Numbered from the stretch's first letter, positions 8,159-18,110 are shown. The stretch is DNA of 64,000 nt from Nostoc sp. CMAA1605 (GCF_021596505.1 NZ_PJIZ01000009.1:47297-111296), one strand, 5' to 3'. Notes: a model not told the origin generated them from the sequence alone. Program-made: numbers and translations.

Positions 8159-9388
8159 TCAAGCACCCCCCACCGCGTCAATCGCCGCCTCAAGTGCGAT
8201 CGCCACATGAGTCCAGTGAGTCCCACCCTGGCAATACACCACATAAGGTTCACGCAAAGGCCCATCCGCCGAAAACTCCAACGTACTCCCCTCAATAAAC
8301 GTTCCCCCAGCCATCACCACCTGACTCTCATACCCCGGCATGGCATCGGGTACAGGGTCAAGGTAAGAACCAACGGGAGAATGCTGTTGGATCGCCTTGC
8401 AAAAAGCAATTAATTTTTTCGCTGAACCCAATTTAATTGCCTGAATCACATCCCCACGGGGCGCAAGGGGGGCAGGATTCACTGGATATCCCAACTTGTC
8501 AAATACATAACCAGTCAGATACGTCCCTTTCATCGCCTCCCCTACCATCTGCGGCGATAAAAATAACCCTTGGAACAGTAGCCGATTTTGGTCGAAGGTC
8601 GCACCGCCATAACTGCCAATCCCTGGTGCAGTTAGGCGACAGGCGGCGGCTTCTACTAAATCGGCACGCCCAGCAACATAACCCCCAGCCGTGACGATAG
8701 TACCACCAGGATTTTTAATTAATGACCCCGCCATTAAATCAGCCCCGACATGGGTGGGTTCTTGGATGTCGATAAATTCCCCATAACAGTTATCGACAAA
8801 ACAAACGGTGTGAGGATTTTGTTGCTTAACTAGATGTACAATCTTTTCTATATCGTTAATTAATAAACTTGGTCGCCAAGAATAGCCACAGGAACGCTGA
8901 ATTAACACTAAACGCGTGTTATCAGTAACGCTAGTGCTTAAAGCTTCCCAATCTACAGTTCCTTGTTGTGTTAGCTCCAGTTGGCGATATTTTATGCCAA
9001 ACTCAATAAGAGAGCCTTGACCTTGGCCACGTAAACCAATGACTTCTTCAAGCGTATCGTAGGGAGAACCGACCACTGCTAGCATTTCATCCCCAGGACG
9101 GAGGACACCAAATAAAGCGCAAGCGATCGCATGAGTTCCCGAAACAAACTGCACTCGCACAGCTGCCGCCTCAGCCCCCATTACCTCCGCAAAAACTTTA
9201 TCTAAAGTTTCTCTACCTAAATCATCGTGACCGTAACCACTCACACCTGCAAAATGGTGCGCCCCTACACGCTGATTCCGAAAGGCCTCTAGCACTCTTT
9301 TCAAATTATGCTTGACCTGAGCGTCAATACCAGAAAAAATCTCTAACAGTGCGTGTTCTGCTTGCCGCAGCTGTTCTAAGCTGTTCAT
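8159..9388 (-). CDS. Methionine gamma-lyase-family PLP enzyme (aluminum resistance protein family)
   Basis: A PLP-dependent fold-type I enzyme of about 409 residues. The PLP lysine is probably the K of AGSLIKNPGG, following the VCFVDNCYGEF aspartate region. QFVSGTHAIACALFG near residue 80 is the cofactor-phosphate loop. The frame opens further upstream at 9460, but the ATG at 9388 (MNSLEQLRQAEHAL) has a GAGGA Shine-Dalgarno six bases before it and fits family N-termini, so I prefer it. The family is annotated as methionine gamma-lyase-like or aluminium resistance; the substrate is not proven. The gene is divergent from desC with about 85 bp between them. Confidence 0.85.
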   Translation of the reverse strand: MNSLEQLRQAEHALLEIFSGIDAQVKHNLKRVLEAFRNQRVGAHHFAGVSGYGHDDLGRETLDKVFAEVMGAEAAAVRVQFVSGTHAIACALFGVLRPGDEMLAVVGSPYDTLEEVIGLRGQGQGSLIEFGIKYRQLELTQQGTVDWEALSTSVTDNTRLVLIQRSCGYSWRPSLLINDIEKIVHLVKQQNPHTVCFVDNCYGEFIDIQEPTHVGADLMAGSLIKNPGGTIVTAGGYVAGRADLVEAAACRLTAPGIGSYGGATFDQNRLLFQGLFLSPQMVGEAMKGTYLTGYVFDKLGYPVNPAPLAPRGDVIQAIKLGSAKKLIAFCKAIQQHSPVGSYLDPVPDAMPGYESQVVMAGGTFIEGSTLEFSADGPLREPYVVYCQGGTHWTHVAIALEAAIDAVGGA

Positions 9389-9473
9389 TGCTTCCTCGTT
9401 AACAAAAAATTTATAGATTGCGGATTTTGGGTTCGCGCAGATTAGGCTGAACAATTTCAATACAGGTTATTGC

Positions 9474-10292
9474 ATGACAATTGCTACTTCAACTAAACCT
9501 CAAATCAATTGGGTAAATACCCTATTTTTCCTTGGGCTACACATCGGCGCGTTGTTTGCCTTTGTCCCTGGTAACACTAACTGGGCGGCTGTTGGTGTAG
9601 CTTTCTTGCTGTACTGGATTACTGGTGGTTTGGGTATTACTTTAGGCTTTCATCGCCTTGTTACTCACCGCAGTTTCCAGACTCCCAAGTGGTTGGAATA
9701 CATCCTGGTGTTGTTTGGAACTCTTGCCTGTCAAGGAGGGCCTATCGAGTGGGTGGGGACACATCGTATTCATCACTTACATTCCGATACTGACCCAGAT
9801 CCCCATGATTCCAACAAAGGTTTCTGGTGGAGTCATATTGGTTGGCTGATTTATCACTGTCCTGCCCACGTTGATGTTCCTCGTTTTACCAAAGATATTG
9901 CCGAAGACCCAGTTTATCAGTTTTTACAGAAATATTTTATTCTTATTCAGGTGGCTCTGGGCTTATTGCTGTTGTATCTGGGCGGCTGGTCTTTCGTGGT
10001 TTGGGGGATTTTTGTTCGCATTGTTTGGGTTTACCACTGCACTTGGTTGGTGAACAGTGCTACTCACAAATTTGGTTATCGCACTCATGATTCTGGCGAT
10101 AACTCTACTAATTGTTGGTGGGTAGCCGTGTTAGTCTTCGGTGAAGGTTGGCACAATAATCACCATGCTTTCCAATATTCAGCTCGTCATGGTTTGGAAT
10201 GGTGGGAAATTGACTTAACTTGGATGACAATTCAATTGTTGCAAGTGTTTGGTTTAGCTACCAATATCAAACTTGCAGACAAAAAACAATAG
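9474..10292 (+). CDS. desC: Delta-9 acyl-lipid desaturase DesC
   Basis: A 272-residue membrane di-iron desaturase. The three histidine boxes are HRLVTH (residues about 61-66), HRIHH (about 98-102) and HNNHHAF (about 230). Hydrophobic segments lie near residues 15-55 and 155-195. It puts the first double bond (delta-9) into acyl chains of membrane glycerolipids, using ferredoxin, and so supplies the substrate for DesA. It is the first of three desaturase genes on this strand. A hairpin follows within 15 bp of the stop, suggesting separate transcription from desA. Confidence 0.94.
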   Translation: MTIATSTKPQINWVNTLFFLGLHIGALFAFVPGNTNWAAVGVAFLLYWITGGLGITLGFHRLVTHRSFQTPKWLEYILVLFGTLACQGGPIEWVGTHRIHHLHSDTDPDPHDSNKGFWWSHIGWLIYHCPAHVDVPRFTKDIAEDPVYQFLQKYFILIQVALGLLLLYLGGWSFVVWGIFVRIVWVYHCTWLVNSATHKFGYRTHDSGDNSTNCWWVAVLVFGEGWHNNHHAFQYSARHGLEWWEIDLTWMTIQLLQVFGLATNIKLADKKQ

Positions 10293-10305
10293 TCATTGAT
10301 TATTA

Positions 10306-10335
10306 GTCATTAGTTTTTATCTATAAACTAATGAC
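10306..10335 (+). terminator. Hairpin after desC
   Basis: GTCATTAGTTT (10306-10316) pairs perfectly with AAACTAATGAC (10325-10335) across an 8-nt loop. TAGTAATTTT follows. It is probably a rho-independent terminator, although the T-tract is weak. Confidence 0.6.
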
Positions 10336-10409
10336 TAGTAATTTTGGGAATTGCTTCAGAAATAGTTAACAAAATGCAATTCCAGCTGCGATCGCGTAAC
10401 TGAGATTGC

Positions 10410-10415
10410 TATAAT
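10410..10415 (+). promoter_or_regulatory. Likely -10 box of the desA promoter
   Basis: A perfect TATAAT lies 85 bp before the desA ATG, after the desC hairpin. No good TTGACA-like -35 box is seen at the usual distance. The roughly 80-nt leader that would result fits the long 5' leaders of cold-induced desaturase genes; that link is inference. Confidence 0.45.
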
Positions 10416-10500
10416 CCAGAACGACTAGTGTAAAGAAACTTTGCGGCCAGTTACATTTTCAGTAACTTTGTAGAGGGTTCTGTTCGTTTTTCAGGTTTTC

Positions 10501-11553
10501 ATGACTACATCAATCATCAAGACACAAGAAATAGGGAATGACCTTGGTAATTCCGAACTAAGGCTAAGAGACATTATCAAAACCTTACCCAAGGAGTGTT
10601 TCCAGTTAAATAGTCGCAAGGCTTGGACACAAGTAATCATCAATGTTTTGATGGTGGGTTTAGGCTACTACTTTTTGACAATTTCTCCCTGGTTTTTATT
10701 ACCATTCGCTTGGATTTTTACAGGAACAGCTTTAACAGGTTTTTTTGTTATCGGTCATGATTGTGGACACCGTTCATTTGCTAAACGTCGTTGGGTAAAT
10801 GACCTGGTGGGGCATATATTCATGATGCCTTTAATATATCCTTTTCACAGTTGGCGCATTAAACATAATCATCATCATAAACACACCAACAAATTAGACG
10901 AAGATAATGCTTGGCATCCTATAAGACCAGAAGTATTTAGTAGTTGGGATAAAAATAGACAATTTGCTTTTGAGTTTTTTATGCGGAAAAAACTCTGGTG
11001 GGTTGGTTCAATTGGACATTGGGCGGTTGTGCATTTTAATCCGCAAAATTTTAAACCTCAAGAGCGCGCAGGTGTTAAACTTTCCGTTGCGGTAGTCGTC
11101 ATCTTTGCAGCAGTGGTTTTCCCCACTCTGATTGCTACTACTGGTGTTTGGGGCTTTATTAAATTCTGGTTCATCCCTTGGTTGGTTTATCATTTTTGGA
11201 TGAGTACCTTCACCATTGTTCACCACACCTATGCAGATGTACCTTTTAAGGTCGCCCACAAGTGGAATGAGGCAATGGCACAGTTATTTGGTACCATTCA
11301 TTGTGATTACCCTCGTTGGGTAGAATTCCTCTGTCATGACATTAATGTCCACGTTCCTCATCATATCTCTACAGCCATTCCCTCATACAATTTGCGGCTA
11401 GCTTACAGCAGCATTAAAGAAAATTGGGGTGCTTATTTACATGAGGAATTTAAATTTTCTTGGCCATTAATGAAGCAAATTACTAACCAATGTCAACTTT
11501 ATGTCACCGATGTTGGTTATCAGACTTTTGATGAACATTACGCAGGAAAATAA
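10501..11553 (+). CDS. desA: Delta-12 acyl-lipid desaturase DesA
   Basis: A 350-residue membrane desaturase with boxes HDCGH (about residues 89-93), HNHHHKHT (about 124) and HVPHH (about 287-291). It converts oleoyl to linoleoyl groups in membrane lipids in a ferredoxin-dependent reaction. Sequence landmarks such as [20 protein letters not shown] and [13 protein letters not shown] separate the delta-12 type from the omega-3 enzyme DesB that follows. It sits between desC and desB in the order expected of Nostoc and Anabaena. A strong terminator downstream separates it from desB. Confidence 0.94.
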   Translation: MTTSIIKTQEIGNDLGNSELRLRDIIKTLPKECFQLNSRKAWTQVIINVLMVGLGYYFLTISPWFLLPFAWIFTGTALTGFFVIGHDCGHRSFAKRRWVNDLVGHIFMMPLIYPFHSWRIKHNHHHKHTNKLDEDNAWHPIRPEVFSSWDKNRQFAFEFFMRKKLWWVGSIGHWAVVHFNPQNFKPQERAGVKLSVAVVVIFAAVVFPTLIATTGVWGFIKFWFIPWLVYHFWMSTFTIVHHTYADVPFKVAHKWNEAMAQLFGTIHCDYPRWVEFLCHDINVHVPHHISTAIPSYNLRLAYSSIKENWGAYLHEEFKFSWPLMKQITNQCQLYVTDVGYQTFDEHYAGK

Positions 11554-11608
11554 ATTGCGCTATTTACTGCTGTATATAGTGCGATTATGATGCTATAAGG
11601 TAGTCAAT

Positions 11609-11665
11609 ATTCTGGCAATTTTCTGATTATATGATTGCTCAATGAATTGCCAGAATTATTTTTTG
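11609..11665 (+). terminator. Rho-independent terminator after desA
   Basis: ATTCTGGCAATT (11609-11620) pairs perfectly with AATTGCCAGAAT (11645-11656). TATTTTTTGCG follows directly. The 24-nt loop is long, but the 12-bp stem and T-run are convincing. Confidence 0.75.
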
Positions 11666-11754
11666 CGTGTACATTGACATTGCAAACATCAACGAGGTGA
11701 ATTTTAATTCTTCCTCAAATCTAGTCCGCATTTACATCACCACCGAAAAAAAGA

Positions 11755-12822
11755 GTGCAATCAACGACTGTTAACTTCGATAATTCCCATATTCAGGAAG
11801 CATCTCAGAATCAAAATTCGCTTCCCTTTACTCTCCAAGATTTGAAAGCTGCTATTCCCGCAGAATGCTTTCAACCTAATGTTAGTAAGTCACTGTTTTA
11901 TTTTTTCCGTGACATCCTGATTATTGGATTACTGTATGCTGTAGCTCATTATCTTGATTCTTGGTTTTTCTGGCCGATTTTTTGGCTAATGCAAGGAACA
12001 ATGTTTTGGGCTTTATTTGTAGTCGGACATGATTGCGGACATCAATCTTTTTCTAAACACAAATGGCTAAATGATTTAATTGGTCATTTGTCTCACACAC
12101 CAATCTTAGTTCCCTATCATGGTTGGCGGATTAGTCACAGAACCCATCATAAAAATACTGGCAACATCGATAATGATGAAAGCTGGTATCCTGTGACGGA
12201 ATCGCAGTATAAGGAGATGCCTTTATTGCAAAAAATAGGCCGATATTATGTATTTTTATTGGCTTATCCGGTGTATTTGTTTAAGCGTTCTCCTAATAAA
12301 GAAGGCTCTCACTTTTCCCCTAACAGTCCCCTATTTAAACCTTCGGAAAAATGGGACGTAATTACTAGCACTGTCCTGTGGATTGGTATGGTAGGTTTAT
12401 TAGGCTTTTTAACCTATCAATGGGGTTGGATGTGGCTGTTAAAATACTATGCTGCACCTTATATTGTGTTTGTGATTTGGTTGGATTTGGTGACATTCCT
12501 GCATCATACCGAACCGGATCTTCCTTGGTATCGTGGCGATGATTGGACATTCCTCAAGGGTGCAATCTCTAGTATTGATCGCAATTATGGTTTGGTCAAT
12601 CATATTCATCACGATATCGGTACTCATGTGGCTCACCACATTTTCTTGAATATCCCTCACTACAATTTAATCAAGGCGACTGAAGCGATTAAACCTGTAA
12701 TGGGTGAATATTACCACAAGTCTGAAGAACCCATTTGGAAAGCTTTATGGCGTTCTTGCGTTAGCTGTCACTTTGTACCAGATACTGGTGGTAAAGTTTA
12801 TTACACTTCTTACCGTAAATAG
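11755..12822 (+). CDS. desB: Omega-3 (delta-15) acyl-lipid desaturase DesB
   Basis: A 355-residue desaturase with boxes HDCGHQSF (about residue 98), HRTHHKNTGNIDNDESW (about 134) and HVAHH (about 301). The longer second loop with GNIDNDESWYPV is typical of omega-3 desaturases. It makes alpha-linolenoyl groups and is normally cold-induced. The start is a GTG at 11755 (MQSTTVNFDNS); no upstream in-frame ATG exists, and the ribosome-binding site is only a weak purine stretch just before it. The desA terminator implies an independent promoter in the 200-bp gap. Confidence 0.93.
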   Translation: MQSTTVNFDNSHIQEASQNQNSLPFTLQDLKAAIPAECFQPNVSKSLFYFFRDILIIGLLYAVAHYLDSWFFWPIFWLMQGTMFWALFVVGHDCGHQSFSKHKWLNDLIGHLSHTPILVPYHGWRISHRTHHKNTGNIDNDESWYPVTESQYKEMPLLQKIGRYYVFLLAYPVYLFKRSPNKEGSHFSPNSPLFKPSEKWDVITSTVLWIGMVGLLGFLTYQWGWMWLLKYYAAPYIVFVIWLDLVTFLHHTEPDLPWYRGDDWTFLKGAISSIDRNYGLVNHIHHDIGTHVAHHIFLNIPHYNLIKATEAIKPVMGEYYHKSEEPIWKALWRSCVSCHFVPDTGGKVYYTSYRK

Positions 12823-12973
12823 ATAGTTTTTTTCAAATTAGAAGTTTGAAACAGTACAAGGTTCGCGTAGATTATATACGCGGACTTTTTTATGTTTGTA
12901 GCATCTTTGAGCATTTGAGTTTCATGCTTGCAAAGCAAGTTATGGAAAATTATTGCAAGGTTAGTAGTAAGGA

Positions 12974-13070
12974 CTACCCTTCTCCTTCCCTGCGGGACGC
13001 TACGCGAACGCTCCGCGAACAGTCCTTTGGAAGAGACTTGATCAGGACTAAAGTCCTTACTACGAACTGA
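12974..13070. repeat. Interspersed palindromic repeat (GTAGTAAGGACT family), interrupted copy
   Basis: The block opens with AGTAGTAAGGACT and closes with AGGACTAAAGTCCTTACTACGAACTG. The arms are complementary, as in the 24125-24180 copy. Between them lies another repeat-like stretch with GGGACGCTACGCGAACG. A 74-codon frame crossing this region is not coding. Confidence 0.6.
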
Positions 13071-13236
13071 ATTTTAAGGCTTTTATAACTAACTTAATTT
13101 GCAGTTGGCTGAATAATATCAAGTTCAATTAAACTTGATTTGTCAGGATATTTATATATGACAAAATGTCGAACTTTTAAAAAATAAATATACACGAATA
13201 AATTCATATCTAAAATCAAAAGTCAGACAAAAATAC

Positions 13237-13266
13237 TTGACATCTATTAGACTTTATCGATAGTCT
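13237..13266 (+). promoter_or_regulatory. Possible promoter of the TonB-dependent receptor
   Basis: TTGACA at 13237-13242 is followed, after 18 bp, by the weak -10 candidate TAGTCT. The A+T-rich leader runs to TTTTGGAGTAACTCAATG, which contains a clear GGAG ribosome-binding site. A Fur-like AT-rich stretch (AAAATAATCATTTT) lies in the leader near 13285-13300, but it is too degenerate to call an operator. Confidence 0.35.
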
Positions 13267-13318
13267 CTTCTTAAGAATAACAAATAAAAATAATCATTTT
13301 AATTTTTGGAGTAACTCA

Positions 13319-15445
13319 ATGAAGTATGAGTTATGGGTGCTACCTTTTAGTTTATTGGGTGCATTCTTAAGTTCGCGTGTCTTAGCATCAGAAATTACTG
13401 TTAAACAATCAGATATTAACTCAAATTCAAATACAAACATTCTGCAATTAAGTGAAATCAGTACACCTTTAAGAGAAGCTAAATTATTAACTCAGCCATT
13501 AGAAATCCAGTCCTTAAATACAAAAGAAATTGCCCAAACAGATATTCCAGTAGAAGATGAGGTTGATGATAATAATAATGTTCCTGAACAGGAATCTGAT
13601 ATTAATTTAGAAGTGGTCGGTGAGCAGAATTCTCTGCCTCAGTCTACACCAACTTACATTATTGAAAAAGAAGAGATTGAAAAACAAGGTGCAACTAGTG
13701 TTGCTGATGTTTTAAAAAGAATGCCAGGATTTGCTATCAATGATGTTGGACATGGTGCAGATATTCATACAGGTACATATTATCGGGGACATTCAATCAA
13801 TCAGTCGGTATTTTTGATTAATGGTAGACCGATTAATAATGATGTCAATACTTATCATGGGGCGACGGATTTAAACAGTATTCCAGTGGAATCGATTGAA
13901 AGAATTGAGTTGTCTAGTGGTGCATCTACGGCTTTATATGGTTCTTCGGCTTTTGGTGGCGTGGTGAATATTATCACTAAACAAGGTAGCACGACACCAA
14001 AGTTTCATGGTTCAGCCGAATTTGGTTCTTTGAATTTAAATAATCAACAAACCAGTTTTAGTGGTGGGTTTGATAATGTCAGATATAATTTGAGTTTTGA
14101 AAGACTGTTTATTGATAACCGCTATAAAGTTCCGCAAGGTGCAGCTAACCGCGATGCTAGCGGTAATTTATTCAATGCAGATACGGCGACTAGCACTTAT
14201 TTTGGTAGCTTGGCTGTAGATTTAAATCCGCAGAATACTTTGAGTTTAGATATTAAAACGCTGAGTAGTCGGCGGGGGTTAATTTATTTTGGTTTTCCGT
14301 TGCAAAGGGATAGACTAGACCATGATGGATTAAATATTGGTTTATCGTGGCGATCGCAATTTGCCCAAGGTTCTAAACTGACTACTACACTGGGTTATAA
14401 CCAAGACTATTTTAATACCTACGGGCCTACAGCCTTTCAAGGCAACACATTCTACCGCACCGGTACGTTAGACACACAAAACCTCACCGCCAGAGTAGAT
14501 CATGAATGGCAATTAACAGCTAATAATCGGTTACGCTGGGGTTTAGATTTAAAGAACACTGATTTAGAAGGGATTACTAATAGTACCAGTCCCAACCGTA
14601 TCGCCTTGAATGAAGTAGAAAACCGCAGTGTTTTAAATACAGCTTTATTTGCAGTCAACACTTGGGATATTACCAATAGTTTTCAAGTTGATTTAGGTTT
14701 AAGACAAAGCTTTGATTCCCAATTTGGTAATTATCTCAATCCCAGCGTGGGTATGCGTTATGCGATGTCTCCGAATTTAGCTTTACGTGGTAGCTGGGCG
14801 GGGGGACAACGTAACCCAGGATTAGACCAACTTTATTTATATGATACGGTGCATGGTTGGTTATCTAATCCAGACTTAGAACCAGAAACAGGTTCGTCTT
14901 GGACTGCGGGTGTAGATGTAAATTTTTCTGAGGATTTAAGCGGACAATTTACCTACTTTGGTAGCAGTTTAGATAATCGTCTGGGAATTATTCAAGGACA
15001 GTGGCAAAACATTGGTTTAGTTGACACTAATGGCTTTGAAGCGGCGTTGCGTTGGCGGATGACTAAAAATTGGTCAACGTTTTTTAACTATACTTACACC
15101 GATGCCCAAATTAAAACGGGAACAGAGAGGGGTTTACAGTTAGGTTTGATTCCCTATTCTAATTTGCAAGCTGGCATTGGTTATCAAAAGAATGGTTGGC
15201 AAGCCAATTTATACGCTAATTATAATAGTGGTTCTCGCCGGTCTTTGTTTAATAATCCAGGTGATAAGAATACGGATTTTTCACCTTCTTACGTCAACTT
15301 TGATTTAAGTGGACGCATCCCTTTAACTCAAGGTTTGGGATTGACATTTTATTTAGAAAATTTACTCGGCGAACAATACGAACGGGTGAACCGCATTTAT
15401 AGCCCTGGGTTTACTTTTCGGGTGGGTTTGAGTTCAGGAATTTAA
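13319..15445 (+). CDS. TonB-dependent outer-membrane receptor
   Basis: A 708-residue protein. A signal peptide (LWVLPFSLLGAFLSSRVLA) is followed by an acidic linker to about residue 100. A plug domain (EEIEKQGATSVADVLKRMPGF, then VESIERIELSSGASTALYGS) covers about residues 105-220, and a 22-strand barrel runs to the C-terminus. Such receptors import iron-siderophore complexes, cobalamin or haem, driven by TonB. The substrate cannot be read here; no siderophore genes or ABC transporter adjoin it. The HSINQSVFLINGRPINNDV stretch is the usual plug apex region. No AMIN or secretin-like N-terminal signalling domain is visible. Confidence 0.9.
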   Translation: MKYELWVLPFSLLGAFLSSRVLASEITVKQSDINSNSNTNILQLSEISTPLREAKLLTQPLEIQSLNTKEIAQTDIPVEDEVDDNNNVPEQESDINLEVVGEQNSLPQSTPTYIIEKEEIEKQGATSVADVLKRMPGFAINDVGHGADIHTGTYYRGHSINQSVFLINGRPINNDVNTYHGATDLNSIPVESIERIELSSGASTALYGSSAFGGVVNIITKQGSTTPKFHGSAEFGSLNLNNQQTSFSGGFDNVRYNLSFERLFIDNRYKVPQGAANRDASGNLFNADTATSTYFGSLAVDLNPQNTLSLDIKTLSSRRGLIYFGFPLQRDRLDHDGLNIGLSWRSQFAQGSKLTTTLGYNQDYFNTYGPTAFQGNTFYRTGTLDTQNLTARVDHEWQLTANNRLRWGLDLKNTDLEGITNSTSPNRIALNEVENRSVLNTALFAVNTWDITNSFQVDLGLRQSFDSQFGNYLNPSVGMRYAMSPNLALRGSWAGGQRNPGLDQLYLYDTVHGWLSNPDLEPETGSSWTAGVDVNFSEDLSGQFTYFGSSLDNRLGIIQGQWQNIGLVDTNGFEAALRWRMTKNWSTFFNYTYTDAQIKTGTERGLQLGLIPYSNLQAGIGYQKNGWQANLYANYNSGSRRSLFNNPGDKNTDFSPSYVNFDLSGRIPLTQGLGLTFYLENLLGEQYERVNRIYSPGFTFRVGLSSGI

Positions 15446-15719
15446 TTTAGGGAGACAAGGTAGGGCTGTTTCATTCGCTGGTGTCGGAGATTTTTCAAGA
15501 GGAAATCTCACGCAAAGGCGCAAAGGCGCAAAGATTTTTGACTAAAGTTGTGCGCTTACCCTCAATTTTTACCTCTTTGAATCTTGCAATTTTAACCCTG
15601 GGGGACAAGGTAGACAATAAATTATGCCCAATCCCCAGTCCCCAGTCCCCAATCTTGCCAGATTAAACCCTAAACAATTACACTAAACTTTATTCAGCTT
15701 CTCAGGGTTTACACTCATC
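15446..15719. repeat. Repeat-rich spacer
   Basis: Holds a CGCAAAGGCGCAAAGGCGCAAAG stretch at about 15511-15533, related to the arms around the GxxExxY gene, and CCCCAGT/CCCCAAT heptamers at about 15627-15652. These are typical interspersed repeats of heterocystous cyanobacteria. A 61-codon frame across them is not a gene. Confidence 0.6.
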
Positions 15720-17876
15720 TTGAACACACTGGCGGGACGCTACGAAATCATTAGGTTATTGGGCGGCGGTGGTTTCGCCGTCACATATCTGGCTAGGGAT
15801 AACTTCCAACCCAGCAAACCTTTGTGTGTTGTTAAACAACTACGTCCTAACCAAACTGCAACTCGTGTTATAGAATTCTTTGAGAAAGAGGCCGCCATCC
15901 TCGAAAGGTTGGGAAAACATCCTCAAATTCCCCAACTCTTAGCGCACTTTAACCAAGACCAAAATTTATATATAGTGCAGGAGTTTGTCGAAGGACAAGA
16001 TTTAAGTCGAGAAATTGTCCCTGGTAAGCGACTGAGTGAAAGTTATGTGACTAGACTTTTGCAAGATGCTTTAGAAGTCTTGTCTTTTGTTCATCAACAA
16101 GGAGTGATTCATCGAGATATCAAACCCCAAAACTTGATGCGCCAACAGGATGGCAAAATTATCTTGATTGACTTTGGCGCAGTCAAAGAACTGGGAACGT
16201 TAATGATTAATAGCCAAGGTGAAGTCAATTCTAGCGTAGTGATTGGCACGCCTGGTTATATGTCCTATGAACAGTATCGGGGTAAGCCTTGTTGTGGTAG
16301 TGATATTTACGCGTTAGGGATGACGGCTATTCAGGCTTTAACTGGTGTTTTGCCTTCAGAATTAGAAGAAGATAGCCAAACAGGTGAGATTATCTGGCAA
16401 AATCGAGTCCAGGTGAGTAATCATTTGGCTGAAGTGTTAACTAAAATGGTGCGTCATCACTTCAGTATGCGTTACGCTAACGCCACAGAAGCACTGCAAG
16501 CGTTAATCTCAGTCTCAGCGTCATTACCACCGACGGTTGTATCTGAGGTTAATAAGGAATTATATCTGCAAGAAGCTAGGAGTCGCGCCCAGCAAAGTCA
16601 AGGTAATTTTTCTGTGTTTGCTTTGAGAATATTAGAATCAAGGCGCGTTGAGTTGGGGTTATCGGAGGAAGAAGCGAGAGAAATTCAAGCACAAGTTCTG
16701 CAACCCTATCGGGAATATGAACGGAAGTTACAAGAGTATGAACAGGCGTTAATTGATGCGGTAACACAACAATATCCTTTTAGTCAGGGAACGCAAAAGG
16801 ATTTACAAGACTATAAACAATATTTGGGACTCAAGGATGAGGATATTGCAGCAATAGAAGCACGGGTGTTTCCGCCTCAGCAATCAGAATTACAGCGTCA
16901 GCAGCAGGAAGCGGAAAGGTTACGTCAGGAACAACAACGACAAGCCGAATTACAGCGTCAGCAACGAGAAGCAGAAAGGTTACGTCAACAACAACAGCAA
17001 CAAAAGAAAGCTTCTCAGCCTATATCTAACCTTGGTATTCCAACTCAGACTTTTGAATTTGATACCGCTATCGTTACCTTAAAATCGATAGGATTTTTAG
17101 GTTCAAGAACAAAAGAACATGAAATTCAACGTATTAGAAAACAGAACCTGTTTTATAGAGAAACCTTAGTTAATGGCGTTGTTTTAGATATGGTGGCGAT
17201 TCCTGGCGGTAAGTTCTTGATGGGTTCGCCAGAAGATGAGCCAGAACGATCTAAGTCTGAAAGTCCACAGCATAATGTTACTGTAAAACCCTTCTTTATG
17301 GGTAAATTTCCCGTCACCCAGGCTCAATGGAAGGCTGTTGCCTCTCTTAGTAAGGTAAAGATTGATTTAAATCCTGATCCATCCCATTTTAAAGGTGCTA
17401 ACCGACCAGTAGAAACTGTTTCTTGGGATGATGCGGTTGAATTTTGCACTAGACTATCCCAGAAGACCGGAAAAATATATCGCTTACCCAGTGAAGCAGA
17501 ATGGGAATATGCTTGTCGAGCAGGGACAAAAACACCGTTTTATGTTGGCGACACTATCGCCACTGATGTAGCTAATTACAATGGGAATTTCAACCAAACA
17601 ACAGATGTAGGAACATTCCCAGCGAACAATTTTGGCTTATTCGATATGTGTGGTAACACATGGGAATGGTGTCAAGATGAATGGCACGAAAATTATAATC
17701 AAGCACCAGTCAATGGTAATGTGTGGGCAAGTAATAATCAATATAAAGTTCTGCGTGGTGGATCATGGAATGGATATTCTTGGTATTGTCGTTCCGCGTG
17801 TAGATTTAGCAATGTTCCTCAATATCGCTATTATACTATCGGGTTTCGTTTGGTAGGTGAGATCGCTGTCTCTTAA
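15720..17876 (+). CDS. Ser/Thr protein kinase fused to a formylglycine-generating-enzyme-like (SUMF1/FGE-sulfatase) domain
   Basis: A 718-residue protein. Residues about 5-265 form a eukaryotic-type kinase: LLGGGGFAVTY nucleotide loop, VVKQL lysine, VIHRDIKPQN catalytic loop near residue 130 and IDFGAVKE metal site. Residues about 385-425 are a Gln/Arg/Glu-rich coiled coil made by a duplicated DNA segment. Residues about 490-715 are an FGE/SUMF1-like module (IPGGKFLMGSPEDEPE, LPSEAEWEYACRAGT, DMCGNTWEWCQDEW, VLRGGSWNG). The start is TTG at 15720, because the kinase begins there and no upstream ATG is in frame. The C-terminal module may bind a ligand rather than oxidise cysteine. The targets are unknown. 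Confidence 0.88.
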   Translation: MNTLAGRYEIIRLLGGGGFAVTYLARDNFQPSKPLCVVKQLRPNQTATRVIEFFEKEAAILERLGKHPQIPQLLAHFNQDQNLYIVQEFVEGQDLSREIVPGKRLSESYVTRLLQDALEVLSFVHQQGVIHRDIKPQNLMRQQDGKIILIDFGAVKELGTLMINSQGEVNSSVVIGTPGYMSYEQYRGKPCCGSDIYALGMTAIQALTGVLPSELEEDSQTGEIIWQNRVQVSNHLAEVLTKMVRHHFSMRYANATEALQALISVSASLPPTVVSEVNKELYLQEARSRAQQSQGNFSVFALRILESRRVELGLSEEEAREIQAQVLQPYREYERKLQEYEQALIDAVTQQYPFSQGTQKDLQDYKQYLGLKDEDIAAIEARVFPPQQSELQRQQQEAERLRQEQQRQAELQRQQREAERLRQQQQQQKKASQPISNLGIPTQTFEFDTAIVTLKSIGFLGSRTKEHEIQRIRKQNLFYRETLVNGVVLDMVAIPGGKFLMGSPEDEPERSKSESPQHNVTVKPFFMGKFPVTQAQWKAVASLSKVKIDLNPDPSHFKGANRPVETVSWDDAVEFCTRLSQKTGKIYRLPSEAEWEYACRAGTKTPFYVGDTIATDVANYNGNFNQTTDVGTFPANNFGLFDMCGNTWEWCQDEWHENYNQAPVNGNVWASNNQYKVLRGGSWNGYSWYCRSACRFSNVPQYRYYTIGFRLVGEIAVS

Positions 17877-17903
17877 TTAGTGCGATCGCCTTTCAAAATC
17901 TAA

Positions 17904-17925
17904 GGTGCGCCAGTGCTGACGCACC
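17904..17925. repeat. Small hairpin repeat (GGTGCG/CGCACC)
   Basis: GGTGCG at 17904-17909 pairs with CGCACC at 17920-17925, with CAG/CTG paired inside. CTGACGCACCCTA recurs at about 18040-18052. It may act as a terminator for the kinase gene, but no T-tract follows, so it is more likely an interspersed repeat. Confidence 0.5.
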
Positions 17926-18110
17926 CTAATAGACTATAAATATTGGTTGGGGGTAAGATCGCAATTAGCCATACCTGTCTGTGTTTCTTGTGTTGTGTGC
18001 GATCGCATCCATTGTAGTTTAGCCCTTGAAAAATTATTCATACTGACGCACCCTACTAAACTACTGGCGTGCGATGATACTTCAGTGTAGGCGATCGCTC
18101 TATCTTTTTG

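Noticed and set aside
12846..13070. 74-codon open frame after desB
   Set aside because: It runs through the interrupted palindromic repeat and has no ribosome-binding site or protein-like composition.
13285..13300. Possible Fur box before the TonB receptor
   Set aside because: The match to the consensus is too weak and A+T-rich to separate from background.
15481..15666. 61-codon open frame after the TonB receptor
   Set aside because: It is made of translated CGCAAAGG and CCCCAGT repeats.
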